Below are positions 1-10,290 of a DNA stretch of 64,000 nt, piece by piece (position 1 is the first letter of the stretch; every line of letters starts with the position of its first letter). The position numbers and the translations under genes are program-made. Below the pieces are notes generated by a model. That model had not been told where the DNA came from and did no database searches. It saw only the letters and a program-made list of their open reading frames with translations. This stretch comes from Ryuthela nishihirai (taxonomy: Eukaryota > Arthropoda > Arachnida > Araneae > Heptathelidae), in NCBI GenBank assembly GCA_038380435.1, contig JAWZYU010000010.1:49138135-49202134 (forward strand), read 5' to 3'.

Positions 1-427
1 TTGCATCCTGGTTACATTGCTAATAGTACATTGCTAGAAATACAATAATACAACTGAGGAGACTCGAATACGAAAAAGGGAAACTTATTATGGAAAATAC
101 GAGTAAAAATGTTTTTCATATTAGTCAATAAAAATTAATGATATACTTCTCAGAACGAAAAAGAAATGCAATAGAAAGCAAGATTATATTTCGTTAAGTC
201 TTCTGCTTGAAGAAATAAACGAAATTAATATTTTGTACATTTCTATTATTCATTCTGAATTAATTTTTTCGATCATTTTTTTTTCAGCTTGGGAGGGAGG
301 ATTTTCACAGCCTAAAATTGTGGCCAAAGTAATACTTAACATTTTTCAGCGGAAAAATAACTAAACTTTAGAATCTTACCTTGTAGTGACTAACAGATAT
401 TTAGAGATCATATTCTTTCCAAATGAC
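1..427. other. AT-rich non-coding DNA
   Basis: No coding frame, RNA gene or repeat could be recognised. The stretch is AT-rich with simple A/T runs. Confidence 0.5.
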
Positions 428-556
428 CCCTGCCCTTTCTCAGAAAGCTAACACCGATGGGCTTGGAAAAGTCGCCGTCCGTCGGATGGGACGTAAAGTC
501 GTAGCGCCATGTGCAGAGAGTTTACCATCCTGCGAACGTTAAAGAACAAGTTTGAA
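428..556 (+). mobile_element. SINE A fragment, central domain only
   Basis: This matches the middle of the SINE A family described at 7877-8285: the CACCGATGGGCTTGGAAA block, the GTCGGATGGGACGT block and a GTTAAAGAACA block. The tRNA-like head and the AACAACCCAACC tail are both missing, and the block after GTCGTAGCGCC is rearranged. It is an old truncated copy. Confidence 0.8.
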
Positions 557-572
557 TATTAACAAGATAGAA

Positions 573-690
573 CTAGCACTATTCTTGTTAATGAGTTTTA
601 TTCTAGCACTATTCTTGTTAATGAGTTCTATTCTAGCACTGTTAACTATTATTTAGTTAATAGTTCTAACTAACACTATTCTTGTTGAGT
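573..690. repeat. Short 30-bp tandem repeat
   Basis: A unit beginning CTAGCACTATTCTTGTTAAT starts at 573 and 603. A diverged third copy starts at 633 and a partial one lies near 675. The region between the last two contains TTAGTTAATAGTTCTAACTA. Confidence 0.7.
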
Positions 691-1742
691 GTACCTCATC
701 AGAAGCTAATTAAAACTTAATAAATTTTATTTCAAACCGTTCAATAAAATAACTGTATTATATCATATTTCAGACGTTTGTCTAAATAATTGTTTCAGTT
801 TTCATTAATTTAGAAAAAAGAATTTTTAAAACCAGAATTTTTGTTGATAAATAGTCCAGTTTTTTTTATATACTGATTGAATATTTTTAACTAAAAATTA
901 ACACAGTTCAATGTGATAAAGGTAGAAAAAAAATCGCTAAATTCAAAAACCACCAAAATATCACATTTTTATCATAAAATTGATTGTTTGCAACTATTTG
1001 TATAAAATATGCCATTTTACTTTTTTTTTTCACCGCTAGAGGGAGCTACTGAAACTATTGAGAGATTCGAAATGTGGGAATCATAATATTTTGTCAATAT
1101 CTATCCAACCCAAAACGAGCTTTTTATTATCTCTAAAAACAAAACAAATTTTATGTCTGTAGGCAGTTATTTTTAAACGAGTTAAAAATGTTAAAAAAAC
1201 CGATAATGATAATTACTTTCTTTGGAGATTTTTTTCCACTTTAATGAAAAGTTGCAAAAGCCAAATGTTGCATCGATTAAATAAAAATGATGCATAGAAA
1301 AAGTAAGTTATTTATTCTTTTTTTTTACTCTTCTCAAAACAACATCTACCTGTTTCACTAACTGGTATCACAAAGAGAGACGACACTTGGGCACGAGCAG
1401 CAGATTAACGAAAGAATTGGCTTAACTAATTTTGTTCCAAATAATAATAGTAATATATGTTATAATTTTAAAATTATAAGGCAGAGTTCTTTATTAATAA
1501 AAAGTCAGCAATTAATTTAAGATTATTGTTTAATATTCTTATATAATCTTAATAGTAACTTTTTCTAGTTCATTTTTTTCATAAAAGGCGATCGAAAACA
1601 AATAATAGTCAGATACAGAACTGCGACGCAAGACGTTCTCATACTTTCTAAATTAGTTGGAAAATGGGAACTACGGCCCCATGCTAAAGATGGCGCCTCA
1701 AGCAATGGTATTGAGTCCTTCATCCCTGCCAGCTTAGTTCTT
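691..1742. other. AT-rich non-coding DNA
   Basis: I see no supported gene. The reading frames are short and interrupted, and the composition is uniformly AT-rich. Confidence 0.5.
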
Positions 1743-2162
1743 CTATGACTGGCATTTGGGTTGGGTTGTTTTACCTCTGAGCGGCACTTTTTTGCACACC
1801 ATGGGCTAAATGGCCAGGTCACATGGACCCCGAAGGCTCAGAGAAGGTTGGGGGAGGGGACCCACTGGAACAGCTGTTGGGAGACAGATGGTAGCCTCCC
1901 GTCAAGGCCATCCAGCGTGTTCTTTAACGTGCACAGGGTATGGCTCTCCCGCACACGGTACCACGGCTTAACGTCCCATCCGACGGACGGCGGTCTTTCC
2001 CAAGCCCATCGGTGTCCCCTACTGACCGTGGGCAGGGCGGGGAATTTTGCAGAGATAAATCTCAACGCTGACCCAGCTGGGACTCGAACCTGGGAACTAC
2101 AGATTACGAGCCTGGCGAGCTACCGACTGAGTCACCCCGCCCCGCCCCCTATGACTGGCATT
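1743..2162 (-). mobile_element. SINE A, full length with target-site duplication
   Basis: A complete copy on the minus strand. Its tail (GGGTTGGGTTGTTTTACC as read on plus) lies at the left and its tRNA-like head at the right, near 2148. A perfect 14-bp duplication CTATGACTGGCATT flanks it (1743-1756 and 2149-2162), the signature of LINE-type reverse-transcription insertion. Frames across it on either strand are SINE shadows. Confidence 0.95.
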
Positions 2163-3171
2163 AGCATCACTAATTATTTACCTTGTGCGACATGATTTGC
2201 TGAAAAAATTCTTCTTTATATGAATTATATTTACATTGATACTTTTAAGTCTTAGGTTTTTTTATAAGTCTAATTCTTAGTTTATTTTTTGTTCTCTCGC
2301 TATCAATAAAATTTTCAGACACCAAAATAAAAAAAAAATAATTATAAATACCCCCTCAAGCAGCTGCTTTGCCACAAAGGCAGGACCTCAGCAGAAACAA
2401 ATCAAATATGGTAAGTTTAGAAATAATTAGAGATTTCCAACTATTTTTAACATTTTTCGCTTTCAAAATTGGATATTATTTCACTACTCGACTTAATTCA
2501 GATGTTTTAATAATAAACTGCTTTTACAAAAATAGCTTCTTAGTTTCTGGGAGAATTTATCTAAGAGAATAATACGTCGATCATGTTAAAAAATTAATGA
2601 ATGCGATTGAATGTTAAGATTATACAAATATGAGAGGGACAATTAATTGTTACTCTGCACCGCAGAGTCTCAGTTGAGACAGCGAACATTTTAAGCAACG
2701 TCTTTTAACAATTCATACTGCAATCGATAAGAGGGTTTCTGATCCGATTAAACTTATGACATACTTGCAGGCAGCGGAACGCATCATCCGAATAGTACGT
2801 GATTAGTAAAAACTCTTGGTACTTAGCGTTTAAGAGGAAAACTCTTTCGCGGGAATATTTATTCCCTTATGAACGTTGGATTTAATAACCACTACCTAGA
2901 GAATTAATCTCCGATCTCTCCTTCCAAGCTGTAATTATGAGAAGTATAAGCGAGTACGAGAGTATTACTTTGTGCGAATGCTAGTGATCAGCTTTCAGGA
3001 TATATTGCATTGAGGAACTATTTCTTACGGTTAAATTTAGCCCAGGAAATGAAGTATTAATTAATTATTGACTGCTGCTCTTCCCAAACCGGATCTGTAA
3101 ATGGTAGTTAGGCGTAGACTAAAAGGAAAACTATGCACCAATCCTCTGTGATCAGGACCGATCTAAGGTGG
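2163..3171. other. AT-rich non-coding DNA
   Basis: Apart from the SINE B fragment at 2345-2402, nothing is recognisable. A 67-codon frame at 2369-2572 begins inside that fragment and has no recognisable motif. Confidence 0.45.
2345..2402 (-). mobile_element. SINE B fragment with internal deletion
   Basis: The plus strand reads AATACCCCCTCAAGCAGCTG followed shortly by GGCAGGACCTCAGCAGAAA. These are the tail and middle of SINE B (see 50812-51041) with the segment between them deleted and the tRNA-like head lost. Confidence 0.75.
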
Positions 3172-3251
3172 TATATTCTCAAAGGCGGGGTGGAATGGCC
3201 GGTGGAGGCAAGCCCCCCTCCTTGCCATTCCACCCCGCCTTTGAGAATATA
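3172..3251. repeat. Perfect 28-bp inverted repeat (hairpin)
   Basis: Positions 3172-3199 are exactly the reverse complement of 3224-3251 (core CAAAGGCGGGGTGGAATGGC), around a 24-base GC-rich loop. GC content is far above the surroundings. It could be a foldback MITE remnant or the joined ends of an element. No target duplication was identified. Confidence 0.85.
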
Positions 3252-3841
3252 TATTTAAGCATTTATAAAAAATGTTTAAAGATCTGAAACTCTGGGGCAA
3301 AATGTTATATTGCAATGGATATGCAGTCTCTTGCCCTCTTCTTTTAATTTTCGATAGCTTGATTTCATCACTTTCCCCCATTCCTCCCACCCCTTTATTT
3401 TTCTATAGATTCGGGTCTGCCCGTGATAATGCACAGAACAGGGTACGGTTATCACCTAAGGTCCAACCCCGCCTTCCTTGTGGTACCGGCAGTTAGTATC
3501 TCTTCAAAAGATATTCTCTTTTAGAAGTGAACAGAAGGAGAGGGTTGTCAGATCTGTGGGGCCTATCGATGTGGACTTTTTCCTAACCTGATGAGGAATA
3601 GTCTACCACACAAGGTGTCAGTGCTGGCAATATATTCCTACCAGAATGGATAATAGCTTTAAGCTTGGTTATGGATCCTGAGCTTGCTGCACTAGTGGAC
3701 TTCTGTTGAGGGAAAACTTACTGGTGTGCTTTCTGTTTGGTCGTGGATTGACATCCCCGACTGAATAGATACACAGGATACCATATATCTTGATCAGAGT
3801 CTATCATACAAATGAAACCTTACTTCTACGGATATTGTCGA
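3252..3841. other. Non-coding segment, unassigned
   Basis: No gene is supported. The part near 3410-3500 is more GC-rich than its flanks but has no domain or repeat I recognise. Confidence 0.4.
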
Positions 3842-4246
3842 ACCTACACAGGTTGGGTTGTTTTACCTCTGAGCGGCACTTTTTTGCACACCATGGGCTA
3901 AATGGCAAGGCCATATGGACCCCGAAGGCTCAGAGAAGGTTGGGGGAGGGGACCCACTGGAACAGCTGTTGGGAGACAGATGGTAGCCTCCCGTCAAGGC
4001 CAACCAGCGTGTTCTTTAACGTGCACAGGGTATGGCTCTCCTGCACACGGGGCCACGGCTTAACGTCCCATCCGACTGACGGCGGCCTTTCCAAGCCCAT
4101 CGGTGTCCCCTACTGACCGTGGGCAGGGCGGGGAATTTTGCGGAGAAAAATCTCAACGCTGACCCAGCTGGGACTCGAACCTGGGAACTACAGATTACGA
4201 GCCTGGCGCGCTCCCGACTGAGCCACCCCCGCCCCACCTACACAGG
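3842..4246 (-). mobile_element. SINE A, full length with target-site duplication
   Basis: A full-length minus-strand copy between 11-bp duplications ACCTACACAGG (3842-3852 and 4236-4246). The tRNA-like head at the right carries the reversed B-box GGACTCGAACC. Confidence 0.93.
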
Positions 4247-4883
4247 AAGAAATCCTACCAACATGGGTGGCTTAAGCCTGGTGATATGAAATGTTTACTA
4301 AACTTGATTAGCCATACAGACTATCTACTTACTCGTGCTGAAATCCACCCGAAATTGAGAACTCGGATCTGATCTTGAACCTGTTCGATCTATATAGAGA
4401 GAGTGATTTACTCTTCTGCCCGAGGAACACATTTCTAAACGGCTTGACGTCTGGTGCAAATGTGACGTGACTTTTTGAACCCTTTCTGCGGCTGCTAATT
4501 GCCCTTGGACATCCGCCAGACCAAGGGACCATACCGCCCATGCAGTGACCATAAAAGCTTGTCTCTGCTACCAAATGGAAATTTCGCACTTCGAACATTC
4601 ATATTAGAGAGGAGTTCGGGCTCAGGTTATCGATCCCGACCCCGATTTAGGAAAAACAATTTCTGACGCATCATAAGACATATCTACAGATACAGGAGTG
4701 TGTTATATGGGGAAGGAGGAAGGTCCCCTCCCCCCAAAGTAAATGGGAATTGGCAAAATTCGAAGCGACTTTGTAAAATACAGGTGAGTTGTGAAAATTC
4801 ATTTGTTTTTTTTTATATAAAATTAAGGGGCGTTAGCGAAATCTACGTAAGTTTTCAAGTCGAGATAACTTGGCCAAATCTAG
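4247..4883. other. Non-coding DNA with decayed satellite monomers at its right end
   Basis: No gene is supported. From about 4745 onward, pieces such as TTGGCAAAATTCGAAGC and GATAACTTGGCCAAATCTAG are diverged versions of the 39-bp unit that begins properly at 4884. Confidence 0.55.
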
Positions 4884-7126
4884 GGCAGTTGGCAAAATAC
4901 AAAGCCACTTAGTAAAATATAGGTGAGTTGGCAAAATACGAAGCCACTTAGAAAAATATAGGTGAGTTGGCAAAATACGAAGCCACTTAGTAAAATATAG
5001 GTGACTTGGCAAAATACGAAGCCACTTAGTAAAATATAGCTGAGTTGGCAAAATACGAAGCCACTTAGTAAAATATAGGTGAGTTGGCAAAATACGAAGC
5101 CACTTAGTAAAATATAGGTGAGTTGGCAAAATACGAAGCCACTTAGTAAAATATAGGTGAGTTGGCAAAATACGAAGCCACTTAGTAAAATATAGGTGAG
5201 TTGGCAAAATACGAAGCCACTTAGTAAATTATAGGTGAGTTGGCAAAATACGAAGACACTTAGTAAATTATAGGTGAGTTGGCAAAATACGAAGCCACTT
5301 AGTAAATTATAGGTGAGTTGGCAAAATACGAAGCCACTTAGTAAATTATAGGTGAGTTGGCAAAATACGAAGCCACTTAGTAAATTATAGGTGAGTTGGC
5401 AAAATACGAAGCCACTTAGTAAAATATAGGTGAGTTGGCAAAATGCGAAGCCACTTAGTAAAATATAGGTGAGTTGGCAAAATACGAAGCCACTTAGTAA
5501 AATATAGGTGAGTTGGCAAAATACGAAGCCACTTAGTAAATTATAGGTGAGTTGGCAAAATACTAAGCCACTTAGTAAAATATAGGTGAGTTGGCAAAAT
5601 GCGAAGCCACTTAGTAAAATATAGGTGAGTTGGCAAAATACGAAGCCACTTAGTAAACTATAGGTGAGTTGGCAAAATGCGAAGCCACTTGAAGTAAATT
5701 ATAGGTGAGTTGGCAAAATACGAAGCCACTTAGTAAAATATAGGTGAGTTGGCAAAATACGAAGCCACTTAGTAAAATATAGGTGAGTTGGCAAAATACG
5801 AAGCCACTTAGTAAAATATAGGTGAGTTGGCAAAATACGAAGCCACTTAGTAAAATATAGGTGAGTTGGCAAAATACGAAGCCACTTAGTAAAATATAGG
5901 TGAGTTGGCAAAAAACGAAGCCACTTAGTAAAATATAGGTGAGTTGGCAAAATACGAAGCCACTTAGTAAAATATAGGTGAGTTGGCAAAATACGAAGCC
6001 ACTTAGTAAACTATAGGTGAGTTGGCAAAATACGAAGCCACTTAGTAAATTATAGGTGAGTTGGCAAAATACGAAGCCACTTAGTAAATTATAGGTGAGT
6101 TGGCAAAATGCGAAGCCACTTAGTAAAATATAGGTGAGTTGGCAAAATACGAAGCCACTTAGTAAAATATAGGTGAGTTGGCAAAATACGAAGCCACTTA
6201 GTAAAATATAGGTGAGTTGGCAAAATACGAAGCCACTTAGTAAAATATAGGTGAGTTGGCAAAATACGAAGCCACTTAGTAAAATATAGGTGAGTTGGCA
6301 AAATACGAAGCCACTTAGTAAAATATAGGTGAGTTGGCAAAATACGAAGCCACTTAGAAAAATATAGGTGAGTTGGCAAAATACGAAGCCACTTAGAAAA
6401 ATATAGGTGAGTTGGCAAAATACGAAGCCACTTAGTAAAATATAGGTGAGTTGGCAAAAAACGAAGCCACTTAGTAAAATATAGGTGAGTTGGCAAAATA
6501 CGAAGCCACTTAGAAAAATATAGGTGAGTTGGCAAAATACGAAGCCACTTAGTAAATTATAGGTGAGTTGGCAAAATACGAAGCCACTTAGTAAATTATA
6601 GGTGAGTTGGCAAAATACGAAGCCACTTAGTAAAATATAGGTGAGTTGGCAAAATACGAAGCCACTTAGTAAATTATAGGTGAGTTGGCAAAATACGAAG
6701 CCACTTAGTAAATTATAGGTGAGTTGGCAAAATACGAAGCCACTTAGTAAAATATAGGTGAGTTGGCAAAATACGAAGCCACTTATTAAATTATAGGTGA
6801 GTTGGCAAAATACGAAGCCACTTAGTAAAATATAGGTGAGTTGGCAAAATACGAAGCCACTTAGTAAAATATAGGTGAGTTGGCAAAATACGAAGCCACT
6901 TAGTAAAATATAGGTGAGTTGGCAAAATACGAAGCCACTTAATAAATTATAGGTGAGTTGGCAAAATACGAAGCCACTTAGTAAAATATAGGTGAGTTGG
7001 CAAAATACGAAGCCACTTAGTAAAATATAGGTGAGTTGGCAAAATACGAAGCCACTTAGTAAAATATAGGTGAGTTGGCAAAATACGAAGCCACTTAGTA
7101 AAATATAGGTGAGTTGGCAAAATTTA
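4884..7126. repeat. 39-bp satellite array, about 57 copies
   Basis: The unit reads GTGAGTTGGCAAAATACGAA then GCCACTTAGTAAAATATAG (39 bp). Most copies differ by zero to two bases; common variants are AAATTATAG for AAAATATAG and ATGCGAAG for ATACGAAG. Since 39 is divisible by three, the minus strand gives long frames with a 13-residue period (LPTHLYFTKWLRI). These end at frame-changing variants, for example the CTTGAAGTAAA insertion near 5690, and are not genes. A rare GGCAAAAAACG variant occurs twice exactly 546 bp apart (14 units), suggesting a higher-order duplication. Confidence 0.97.
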
Positions 7127-7620
7127 GGTGAGATATAAAAATTGGGATTTTTTCCTGCAAAATTAAGGTGAGTTTGTAAAATCGAAGAAACTTGCCAAAA
7201 TCTAGTGTAGTTGAAAAAATTCGAATCTTCTTGGTAAAACGTAGGCGAGTTGTGAAATTGGGATTGTTTTTGGGATTAAGTGGGGTTTGTAAAATTCGAA
7301 GAGTTCTGGTAAATTCAGGGAAGGTGAGTTAGGCGTTCCTTCCCTGAAAGGGAAATCGTAACCAATGGAATCTCTGTGAAATTACGTAAAGTTTGCAAAA
7401 TCTAGCGGAAGTCGTCAAAATCGAGGTAACTTATGAAAATGAAGTCTAATTTTTGGCAAAATTAAAAGCCACTTGGTAAAATACAGGTCAATTGTGGAAA
7501 ATGCGATTGGTTTTGTGAAATTTGGGCTAGTTGTGAAAATCGAGGCAACTTGACAAAATATTGGGTAGTGGCAAAATTCGAAGGGGCTTGGTAAAAATAA
7601 GGATTTTGTTGTGTTAAATC
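7127..7620. repeat. Degenerate border of the 39-bp satellite
   Basis: The regular array breaks at AATTTAGGTGAGATATAAAA. The following 500 bases are built from strongly diverged monomers, such as GTGAGTTTGTAAAATCGAAG, CTTGGTAAAACGTAGGCGAG and CCACTTGGTAAAATACAGG. This mirrors 4745-4883 on the other side: a homogenised core between decayed edges. Confidence 0.75.
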
Positions 7621-7876
7621 ATGGCGAGGTTGCATAGCCATTTTTTCAGGTAAGGTGTCCACGGCTACCACTCACTGAGAATTGAAAAAATTGTGAACAT
7701 CCTCCTCTTTGAGCGAAAGACTTGTCGGAAGATTTAAAGACGCGGTTCATCTTCCGCAACCAAATCACAGTTAGCGTTCTTTCTGTGAGTTGTATATTAA
7801 TAAAATCAGGTCTCATGACCTATGACAACGTCTATTAACCATTTGGCTTCACTAGGTTCAAACATTGCCAGCATCT

Positions 7877-8285
7877 CCTTGCACGAGTGAGGGCGGGGGT
7901 GGCTCAGTCGGTAGCGCTCCAGGCTCGTAATCTGTAGTTCCCAGGTTCGAGTCCCAGCTGGGTCAGCGTTGAGATTTATCTCCGCAAAATTCCCCGCCCT
8001 GCCCACGGTCAGTAGGGGACACCGATGGGCTTGGAAAGGCCACCTTCCGTCGGATGGGACGTTAAGCCGTGGCCCCGTGTGTGGGAGAGCCATACCCTGT
8101 GCACGTTAAAGAACACGCTGGATGGCCTTGACGGGAGGCTACCATCTGTCTCCCAACAGCTGTTCCAGTGGGTCCCCTCCCCCAACCTTCTCTGAGCCTT
8201 CGGGGTCCATGTGACCTGGCCATTTAGCCCATGGTGTGCAAAAAAGTGTCGCTCAGAGGTAAAACAACCCAACCCTTGCACGAGT
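7877..8285 (+). mobile_element. SINE A, full length (reference copy)
   Basis: About 385 bp in four parts. First, a tRNA-like head with A-box TGGCTCAGTCGG and B-box GGTTCGAGTCC, the internal RNA polymerase III promoter. Second, a middle with ATTTATCTCCGCAAAATTCC. Third, a conserved core with CGTCGGATGGGACGTTAAGC and TGCACGTTAAAGAACACGC. Fourth, a tail ending GGTAAAACAACCCAACCC. The core resembles the deeply conserved metazoan SINE central domain that I recall as Nin-DC (family name uncertain). The duplication CCTTGCACGAGT flanks it (7877-7888, 8274-8285). It has no coding capacity and presumably relied on a LINE for mobilisation. Confidence 0.95.
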
Positions 8286-8411
8286 CAACTCTAGCCCTTT
8301 TTTGCTGTTCTCTCACTTTGTGGGGTCTTTCGGAACTTTAAATGTTGATGAATTATTGTTTCTAGACTGATAATCGATATATTGATATCAAAACTTATTA
8401 CCTGAACGGTG

Positions 8412-8660
8412 ATGTGTGTGTTTTCCTTAAAGAGTTCACGGACAGAAGCGACGGTTCTCTCGTTCACGGCGGCCTTCGGTCATCCTGCACGAGGGAGGTC
8501 TTCGAAGCTCTGCCTTCCTTCTCTGAATTTGCGCATCCATCCCGTAACAGTGCCATATGAACAGTCATCATACCCATATACTTGTGATAAATCGGCATGA
8601 ATTTTCTTCGCATCGCCCCCAAGCTGCATCCTAGTGAAAACGTAAAATCTTTCCTGTCTT
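8412..8660 (-). pseudogene. Mariner-type transposase fragment, N-terminal helix-turn-helix
   Basis: From ATG at 8629 the minus strand encodes a stretch containing KIHADLSQVYG, GTVTGWMRKFREG and SFEDLPRAG. This is the first helix-turn-helix (HTH_48 type) of Mos1-like mariner transposases. A TGA at 8480-8482 replaces the residue expected between G and P of the family's GRP motif. The frame then continues in the same phase (PKAAVNERTVASVREL) to about 8412. No catalytic DDD domain follows, so this is a dead 3'-truncated copy. Confidence 0.8.
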
Positions 8661-8917
8661 TTGTAGGCTCTTTAGTAAGCATAGCAACAACGTACAGATT
8701 TCGCAGACCGAACTTTACCAGTCAGGGAAGAGAGATAGGAAGATAGGGCCTCTGATGATAGGGCCTCTGTTTTTAACAAGTAATGGCAAGTTTAGATAAG
8801 CTTTCAAACAACTCATAGCTCGTTAAATTCGAAGGAACGAGTGCACTTCTAGAGACACGTGTCAAGAACTTTTCGAAATCCGTAATTAAATATGGATATT
8901 TTTGTTCCTAATCAAGA
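8661..8917. other. Non-coding DNA
   Basis: Nothing recognised. A short direct repeat GATAGGGCCTCTG occurs twice near 8744-8770. Confidence 0.4.
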
Positions 8918-9255
8918 TACAGTGGACCCCCGATATAACGCGCATGTCAGGCGGGAAACAACACCCGCGTTATAAGGTGAACCGCGTTATACCGAGCGGC
9001 GCGGTGGCGACACAATAAATTTCACACTGTAAGCTTTTCTTTTACTCATCATGCATACAATAATTAAACACTATTCAAAATACATGCAGGAACTCAATAC
9101 ATACACAATTACTCAATACGCAGTAACAATAAAATGCGATACTCACTAACGCCACACGGACCTGTATAAACATGTTTGAACTTATCGCGAACATCGCCCG
9201 CGCTATAACCGAGTGCGCGGTATAGCGAGCAGCGCTATAACGAAGGTCCACTGTA
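8918..9255. mobile_element. Pogo/Tigger-like MITE (334 bp)
   Basis: The element spans 8920-9253 between TA dinucleotides (8918-8919, 9254-9255). Its ends are inverted: CAGTGGACCCCCGATATAAC at the left and, reverse-complemented, CAGTGGACCTTCGTTATAGC at the right. The CAGTGGACC terminus and TA target are typical of pogo/Tigger members of the IS630-Tc1-mariner superfamily. Both subterminal regions are rich in CGCG and GCGC. There is no ORF, so it is non-autonomous. Confidence 0.85.
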
Positions 9256-9499
9256 TTTCCTTAATTCCTTAAAAGTCGTTATGTTTCTAATTCCTTAGAA
9301 ATATATGTTTTTGTTTTTAAGTTGAGAATTTTCCCCTTCTGCTCTTTTAGAATACATTTTTTTTAATGCTGCTTTAATAAGCTTCGGTTGGACTGTCCTA
9401 ATCTAAAGGGAAACAAATTAATTACGACTATAAATTGGAACCTTATCGATATTCTTAATGAAATATGGGATTTTTTTAACATTCTTTAATTATGACAAT
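9256..9499. other. AT-rich non-coding DNA
   Basis: No feature recognised. Confidence 0.4.
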
Positions 9500-9912
9500 T
9501 TCAAAACTTCCAGGGGCGGGGATGGCTCAGTCGGTAGCGCGCCAGGCTCGTAATCTGTAGTTCCCAGGTTCGAGTCCCAGCTGGGAAAGCGTTGAGATTT
9601 ATCTCCGCAAAATTCCCCGCCTGCCCACGGTCAGTAGGGGACACCGATGGGCTTGGAAAACTCCGCCGTCCGTCGGATGGGACGTTAAGTCGTGACCCCG
9701 TATGCGGGAGAGCCATACCCTGTGCACGTTAAAGAACACGCTGGATGGCCTTGACGGGAGGCTACCACCTGTCTCCCAACAGCTGTTCCAGTGGATCCCC
9801 TCCCCCAACCTTCTCTGAGCCTTCGGGGTCCATGTGACCTGGCCATTTAGCCCATGGTGTGCAAAAAAGTGCCGCTCGGAGGTAAAACAACCCAACCCAA
9901 TTCAAAACTTCC
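9500..9912 (+). mobile_element. SINE A, full length with target-site duplication
   Basis: A full-length plus-strand copy between 12-bp duplications TTCAAAACTTCC (9500-9511 and 9901-9912). It has single-base changes only, for example CTGGGAAAGCG for CTGGGTCAGCG. Confidence 0.93.
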
Positions 9913-9994
9913 TCACCTAAAAAAATTTATCATTCTTATAATCCCATTTTTTTGTGATATCAAATCACCAAATGCATCATGTCTCTTGATCAAC

Positions 9995-10290
9995 TTTTTT
10001 TTTTTTAGAATATAATTTTTATTCATAACAGTAAAGAATACAAATACATTTACAATTTGACCCGCAAAGCTAAATAGCTTATCTGCAGGAAAATGAATAA
10101 ATTATATTAAACATATTGATGATCCTGGGGTATTTTAACCTGCCATGATGGAAGTTTTGTGAACCCACGAGCGTATACATAACGCAGTCAATAGATTCGT
10201 AAATGTGAATCAATTTTTCCCCGTTCTTCTTCTTCTGTAGGGGCTTACTTCCCCCTGGATCCGCCACTGTGTCTTCGTAATTATTCAGAT
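9995..10290 (-). other. Possible retrocopy 3' end with poly(A)
   Basis: On the minus strand an AATAAA signal (10018-10023) is followed within about a dozen bases by a run of 12 A (9995-10006). That is the layout of a retrotransposed polyadenylated RNA. The sequence upstream, including AGTGGCGGATCCAGGGGGAA near 10240-10270, resembles a motif of interspersed repeats but matches no family I can name. The 62-codon frame here is not supported as a gene. Confidence 0.4.

Noticed and set aside
4833..6535. Long minus-strand frames encoding a 13-residue repeat protein
   Set aside because: They are a by-product of the 39-bp satellite (39 is a multiple of three), appear in separate blocks broken by small indels, and have no flanking gene structure.
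4884..7126. CRISPR-like array of regular repeats
   Set aside because: There are no unique spacers; the units are contiguous tandem copies in a eukaryotic-type sequence.
9599..9895. Recurring frames of 80-100 codons (HFFAHHGLNGQVTWTPKAQR type) across the window
   Set aside because: All coincide with SINE A copies, lie antisense to the pol III promoter, start at TTG, and vary with each copy's indels.
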